From Parasulfuritortus sp036391875 (GTDB lineage: Bacteria; Pseudomonadota; Gammaproteobacteria; Burkholderiales; Thiobacillaceae): DNA of 36,910 nucleotides. Below, piece by piece: positions 33,281-36,910 of this stretch (position 1 is the stretch's first letter; each line of letters starts with the position of its first letter). The notes under the pieces were generated by a model. It was not told where the DNA came from, made no database searches, and saw only the letters and a program-made list of their open reading frames with translations. The position numbers were made by a program, and so were the translations under genes. Location: positions 1 to 36,910 of the forward strand of contig DASVZA010000012.1 in NCBI GenBank assembly GCA_036391875.1. The letters run 5' to 3'.

Positions 33281-33304
33281 AACCGTGTCGTTCTGGTCCT
33301 TAAT
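33276..33304 (+). promoter_or_regulatory. candidate sigma-70 promoter of the DUF2946/TonB-receptor cluster
   Basis: TTGCAA (4 of 6) and CTTAAT (4 of 6) with a 17-base spacer. Predicted start is about 33311, at the ATG at 33312, which would make the first message nearly leaderless. Modest match; the overlap with the dyad is what makes it notable. Confidence 0.4.
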
Positions 33305-33311
33305 TGCGGTC

Positions 33312-33680
33312 ATGTCTGCCGCGAACGCCCGACGCTCCATCTTCATGTGGGCCAGCCATGCCCACCGTGCCTATGCCCTGCTCGCAAGAGTGCGCAGCAG
33401 AGGCTTGCGCTTCTGGTTCGCATGCATCCTGATACCGTGCATCCTCGGCGTATACGGCATCGAGGCGACCCACCATCACGAAACCCAGGCTGAAGAAAAC
33501 GCCTGCGCCATCTGCCATGTCGTAAACCACCAGCCGCTCGACCTGGGCGCCCCGCCTCTCGGCATTGTGTTCTCGGGGCTGGTCTTTCTGTTTTACATAC
33601 TGTCTTGGCAGCCCACGCGCCGCGTCAGTTTCCGCCTGCCGAACCGCTACCGCCCCCGGGCACCTCCGCTCCCGCGCTAA
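33312..33680 (+). CDS. DUF2946-like small membrane/periplasmic protein with metal-ligand motifs
   Basis: A 122-residue protein from the ATG at 33312; the frame could extend to a TTG at 33276, but that lies in the operator. It has a basic N-terminus, a hydrophobic segment (RFWFACILIPCILGVYGIEA), a ligand-rich stretch THHHETQAEENACAICHVVNH, and a second hydrophobic segment (GIVFSGLVFLFYILSW). The spacing is reminiscent of DUF2946 proteins often found beside TonB receptors. CAICH formally matches the c-heme motif but lies in a histidine-rich metal-ligand setting. Likely metal handling, by inference. No Shine-Dalgarno sequence is visible. It ends 87 bases before the receptor start. Confidence 0.65.
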   Translation: MSAANARRSIFMWASHAHRAYALLARVRSRGLRFWFACILIPCILGVYGIEATHHHETQAEENACAICHVVNHQPLDLGAPPLGIVFSGLVFLFYILSWQPTRRVSFRLPNRYRPRAPPLPR

Positions 33681-33767
33681 CCCCAGCAACCTTCGATCCA
33701 GCAACACAACCGTTTGGCCACGCCTGGCGCGCGGCCACGGTTCTATCCATTGCTATGGGAGTTAGAT

Positions 33768-36137
33768 GTGCAGCACTCAAGATCCATCCTGTTGTGCGGG
33801 ATGCTCGCGGGCTCGTTGGGCCTCGCCGCACCTGCAGTGCAAGCCGCCGCGATCGATGCGGCAAAGATCCAGGGCGTGGTCAAGGACGCCCTCGGCCAGC
33901 CGTTGGCGAGCGCCCGTCTGTCCTTGAAGAATCCCACCGGGCACGTGCTCGGCACCGCTCAAAGCGGCAAGGACGGCCGTTTCGAGTTTCCCCCGGTTCC
34001 GCCCGGCACCTATGCCGTGGTCGCCGACAAGACCGGCTTCGAGACCGGCACTTCGATCGTCACGGCCGGCCCTGGCCAAAGCGCGCAGACCACCCTGTCC
34101 CTGGCCGCCCAGCAGGCGTTGGAGGTCAACGTCAGCGCGGAGCGGCTCAACAAGTCCCGCAACGGCCTGTCGCCCAAGACCGGCGGCAGCGTCTACCGAT
34201 TCAGCCAGAAGGACGTCGCCGCGCTGCCGCAAGGCGCCAATACCGCGTTCAACCAGGTCCTGCTCCAGGCGCCCGGCGTGGTCCAGGATTCCCAGGGCCA
34301 GTTGCACGTGCGCGGCGACCACGCCGACCTGCAATACCGCATCGACGGCGTGATCCTGCCGGAGGGCATCTCCGGCTTCGGCCAGGTGCTCGACACCCGC
34401 TTCGCCAAGCAGGTCGACCTCTTGACCGGCGCGCTGCCGGCCCAGTACGGCTACCGCACGGCGGGCGTCGTCGAGATCGACACCAAGACCCGGTTCGAGC
34501 CGGGCGGCCAGATCGACCTGTACGGAGGATCGCGCGGGACGTTCAATCCGAGCATCGAGTACGGCAACAGCCAGGGCAAGCTCAGCTATTACCTGACCGG
34601 CTCCTACCTGACCGACAGCCTGGGCATCGAAAACCCGACCTCCGGCCAGAACGCGCTCCACGACCGTACCAAGCAGCTCAAGGGCTTCGCCTATCTGTCC
34701 TATCTGCTCGACCCCACCACCCGGATCAGCGCGATGTTCGGCAGCTACGACGGCAAGTTCCAGATCCCGAACGCGCCGGGCATCCTGGCCGACAACAGCA
34801 AGAACTACCTGACCGCGGCCGGGGTCCCGGGCTTCGATTCGGCCAATCTCGATGAGAACCAGCGCGAGACCAACCGCTACGCCATCCTGGCCCTGCAAAG
34901 CTCGGCCGGCGACCGGCTCGACTATCAGGTGTCGCTGTTCCACCGCTATACCAGCGTGCATTTCTCGCCCGATCCGATCGGCGACCTGGTGCTCAACGGC
35001 TTCGCCTCCGATGTCTACCGGCGCAGCGTCAGCACCGGCGTGCAGAACGACAACAGCTATCGCCTGGACGACCGCCACACCCTGCGCTTCGGCGCCTTCG
35101 CCAGCAGCGAGGATGTCGTGAGCGACAACAGCACGACGGTGTTCCCGGTCGACGCCGCGGGCAACGCCACCGGCGCGCCGCTGACCGTCGTCGACAACAA
35201 CGCGAAAAACGGCAACATGCTGCTCGGCCTGTACCTGCAGGACGAGTGGAAGGCGACCGGCAAGCTGACCGTCAACTACGGCCTGCGCTACGACCACGTC
35301 GACGCCTACGTGACCGCCGGCCAGCTGAGCCCGCGCCTGGGAGTGGTCTACAAGGCCACGCCGCGGACCACCCTGCACGCCGGCTACGCGCGCTACTTCA
35401 CGCCGCCGCCGACCGAGCTGGTCTCGCCCCAGACCGTCGCCCTGTTCGCCGGCACCAGCCTGGCGCCCGAAGTCACCCAGAACACGGCGGTCAAGCCGGA
35501 ACGTTCGAACTATTTCGACCTGGGCCTCACCCATCAACTGACGCCGGCGCTGAACCTCGGCGTCGACGGCTTCTACAAGGACATCACCGACATGCTCGAC
35601 GAAGGCCAGTTCGGCCAGGCGCTGGTGCTGTCGCCGTTCAACTACGCCCAGGGCAAGATCTACGGCGTCGAACTGTCGGGCAACTACCATGCCGGCAATC
35701 TGTCCGCCTACGCCAACCTGGCCCGCACCGTGAGCCTGGCCAAGCAGGTGGCTTCGGCCCAGTTCAACTTCAGCCAGGCCGAACTCGACTACATCGCCAA
35801 CAACTGGGTGCATACCGACCACGACCAGACCTACACCGCCTCGGCTGGGGCGTCCTACCTCTGGTCCGGAACGCGCTACAGCGTCGACGCGATCTACGGC
35901 AGCGGCCTGCGCAACGGCTTCGCCAACACCGGCCATCTGCCCGGCTACATCCAGGTCAACCTCGGCGCGAGCCGCAAGTTCGACCTGCCCGGCCTGGGCC
36001 CGGTCCAGGCGCGCTTCTCGGTGATCAACCTGTTCGACAAGGTCTACGAGATCCGCGACGGCAGCGGCATCGGCGTCGGCGCACCCCAGTACGGGCCGCG
36101 GCGCGGCTTCTACGTCGGCGTCAGCAAGCGTTTCTAA
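33768..36137 (+). CDS. TonB-dependent outer-membrane receptor with carboxypeptidase-regulatory-like N-domain
   Basis: A 789-residue outer-membrane transporter. I start it at the GTG at 33768 because GGAG lies 6 bases upstream and a normal signal peptide (LLCGMLAGSLGLAAPAVQA) follows; the earlier ATG at 33714 adds a poor tail. After the signal peptide comes a CarboxypepD_reg-like beta domain (about 35-105, IQGVVKDALGQPLASARLSL), the plug (about 110-250, with VLLQAPGVVQDSQGQLHVRG) and a 22-strand barrel ending in a terminal Phe (GVSKRF). The substrate is not readable. The exbBD genes follow directly, so its energising complex is encoded with it. Context with a His/Cys-rich protein suggests a metal or metallophore. 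Confidence 0.9.
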   Translation: MQHSRSILLCGMLAGSLGLAAPAVQAAAIDAAKIQGVVKDALGQPLASARLSLKNPTGHVLGTAQSGKDGRFEFPPVPPGTYAVVADKTGFETGTSIVTAGPGQSAQTTLSLAAQQALEVNVSAERLNKSRNGLSPKTGGSVYRFSQKDVAALPQGANTAFNQVLLQAPGVVQDSQGQLHVRGDHADLQYRIDGVILPEGISGFGQVLDTRFAKQVDLLTGALPAQYGYRTAGVVEIDTKTRFEPGGQIDLYGGSRGTFNPSIEYGNSQGKLSYYLTGSYLTDSLGIENPTSGQNALHDRTKQLKGFAYLSYLLDPTTRISAMFGSYDGKFQIPNAPGILADNSKNYLTAAGVPGFDSANLDENQRETNRYAILALQSSAGDRLDYQVSLFHRYTSVHFSPDPIGDLVLNGFASDVYRRSVSTGVQNDNSYRLDDRHTLRFGAFASSEDVVSDNSTTVFPVDAAGNATGAPLTVVDNNAKNGNMLLGLYLQDEWKATGKLTVNYGLRYDHVDAYVTAGQLSPRLGVVYKATPRTTLHAGYARYFTPPPTELVSPQTVALFAGTSLAPEVTQNTAVKPERSNYFDLGLTHQLTPALNLGVDGFYKDITDMLDEGQFGQALVLSPFNYAQGKIYGVELSGNYHAGNLSAYANLARTVSLAKQVASAQFNFSQAELDYIANNWVHTDHDQTYTASAGASYLWSGTRYSVDAIYGSGLRNGFANTGHLPGYIQVNLGASRKFDLPGLGPVQARFSVINLFDKVYEIRDGSGIGVGAPQYGPRRGFYVGVSKRF

Positions 36138-36144
36138 ACACGGC

Positions 36145-36158
36145 GGGGACCCGTCCCC
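36145..36158 (+). other. hairpin between TonB receptor and exbB
   Basis: GGGGA-CCCG-TCCCC, a 5-bp stem with a 4-base loop, 7 bases after the receptor stop and ahead of the exbB ribosome site. No T-run follows. It may protect the receptor message or adjust downstream expression. Confidence 0.35.
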
Positions 36159-36180
36159 ATTTCAGATACGGAGAATCGAC

Positions 36181-36834
36181 ATGCAGGACATACAAGAAGC
36201 ATTTGCGGCACTCAAATTCGGCGGTGCCATGATCTACCCCCTGGCCGCGCTGGCGCTCGCCGCGCTGGTGGTGATGCTGGACAAGGCCATCGTCTATCTG
36301 CGCCACGCCCGGCTGCCCGGACCGCTGCTCCAGCTGGTGGAGACCTACGGCTTCAGCTGGACCGATCTCGACCGGCAGCTCGCGGACCTGGGGCCGCGCA
36401 ATTACTTCGGCCGCTTCTTCAAGACCATCATGGACAACCGGACCAAGCCGGCCTGGTGGGTCGAATCGCGCGCCGGCGACGAGGCGCAGCAGATCGAAAA
36501 GTCGCTCAGCCGGGGCCTGTGGGTGCTGGAAACGGTGGTCACCGCCGCTCCGCTGCTCGGCCTCCTGGGCACCATCACCGGCATGATGCACGCCTTCAAG
36601 CTGATCGGCGGCTCGGGGCTGGTCGACCCGAGCGGGGTGACCGGCGGCGTCGCCCAGGCGCTGATCGCCACGGCGCTCGGCCTGTTCATCGCCCTGCTCG
36701 CCCTGTTCGGTTTCAATTTCCTGTCCCGCCTCCAATCCCAGACGCTCGACGAGATGGAGCGCCTGGGCACCCGTCTGGTCGATCACATCCGCCTGGACGC
36801 CCAGCAGAACGGGGAAGGCCATGAAGCTGCGTAG
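36181..36834 (+). CDS. exbB: ExbB/TolQ/MotA-family proton-channel protein
   Basis: A 217-residue inner-membrane protein of the ExbB family, which with ExbD uses the proton gradient to energise TonB. Three transmembrane segments are visible: about 15-37, about 120-145 (with the conserved TAAPLLGLLGTITGMMHAF) and about 158-185 (GGVAQALIATALGLFIALLA). The conserved region GLVDPSGVTGGVAQAL fits the family. GGAG lies 7 bases before the ATG, and the 3' end overlaps exbD by 14 bases. Gene order behind a TonB receptor supports ExbB over TolQ. Confidence 0.92.
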   Translation: MQDIQEAFAALKFGGAMIYPLAALALAALVVMLDKAIVYLRHARLPGPLLQLVETYGFSWTDLDRQLADLGPRNYFGRFFKTIMDNRTKPAWWVESRAGDEAQQIEKSLSRGLWVLETVVTAAPLLGLLGTITGMMHAFKLIGGSGLVDPSGVTGGVAQALIATALGLFIALLALFGFNFLSRLQSQTLDEMERLGTRLVDHIRLDAQQNGEGHEAA

Positions 36835-36910
36835 ATCCCGCCAGCCCAAACGAGGCCGCATCGAGATCATCCCGATGATCGACGTGATGTTCTTCCTGCT
36901 GGCCACCTTC
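36821..36910 (+). CDS. exbD: ExbD-family protein, N-terminal part (cut by window end)
   Basis: Thirty codons are present. The basic N-terminus is followed by IEIIPMIDVMFFLLATF, the start of the single transmembrane helix of ExbD with its conserved Asp that carries protons. The ATG lies within the end of exbB (14-base overlap). The rest of the gene is outside the window. Confidence 0.9.
   Translation, partial: MKLRRSRQPKRGRIEIIPMIDVMFFLLATF

Noticed and set aside
33440..33530. CAICH as a c-type heme site in the DUF2946-like protein
   Set aside because: Only one CxxCH in a His/Cys-rich segment without a cytochrome fold or a distal Met region. Metal-ligand use is more likely.

Overview
The window is high-GC DNA, most likely from a betaproteobacterium; the family is not certain, with Nitrosomonadales/Thiobacillaceae-like or Rhodocyclales-like lineages possible. 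This rests on gene content and order (gatAB, a DUF4124 protein, pyrE, exodeoxyribonuclease III), a CHASE/GGDEF/EAL protein, AmpG and a TonB/ExbBD metal-uptake-type locus. No rRNA, tRNA, IS element or CRISPR array was seen.

Layout. 1-5.6 kb: end of gatA, gatB, then a leftward CaCA antiporter-pyrE-DUF4124 cluster and the divergent exoA. 5.6-8.9 kb: a large membrane c-di-GMP protein. 9.1-18.0 kb: a UspA/P3A proton-ATPase pair, AmpG, an ECF sigma/small membrane protein/signal peptidase I operon, and a second P-type ATPase resembling the Na,K-ATPase (P2C) family. 18.1-20.3 kb: uvrD. 20.34-20.53 kb: a compact intergenic unit with an enhancer-like inverted repeat, a near-perfect sigma-54 promoter, about 70 transcribed bases and a strong intrinsic terminator, best explained as a sigma-54-dependent small RNA. 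20.5-31.2 kb: a leftward defence island. 31.2-36.9 kb: NDH-2, a small EF-hand membrane protein, a DUF2946-like protein, a TonB-dependent receptor, exbB and the start of exbD.

The island is a composite. In transcription order it has hsdR, hsdS, an OLD-family ATPase/TOPRIM nuclease, a truncated second hsdM, a HEPN-motif protein, a winged-helix/nucleotidyltransferase pair resembling AbiE, the intact hsdM, and a small membrane protein. The intact hsdM is separated from hsdR/hsdS and appears to be read from a promoter in front of the AbiE-like pair, where three palindromes lie. The OLD gene, the truncated hsdM, the HEPN gene and the TRDs of hsdS are visibly lower in GC than the rest, which suggests assembly by transfer and recombination.

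The two least ordinary signals are the sigma-54 small RNA unit (20345-20529) and the regulatory and recombinational structure of the type I island (21071-31186).
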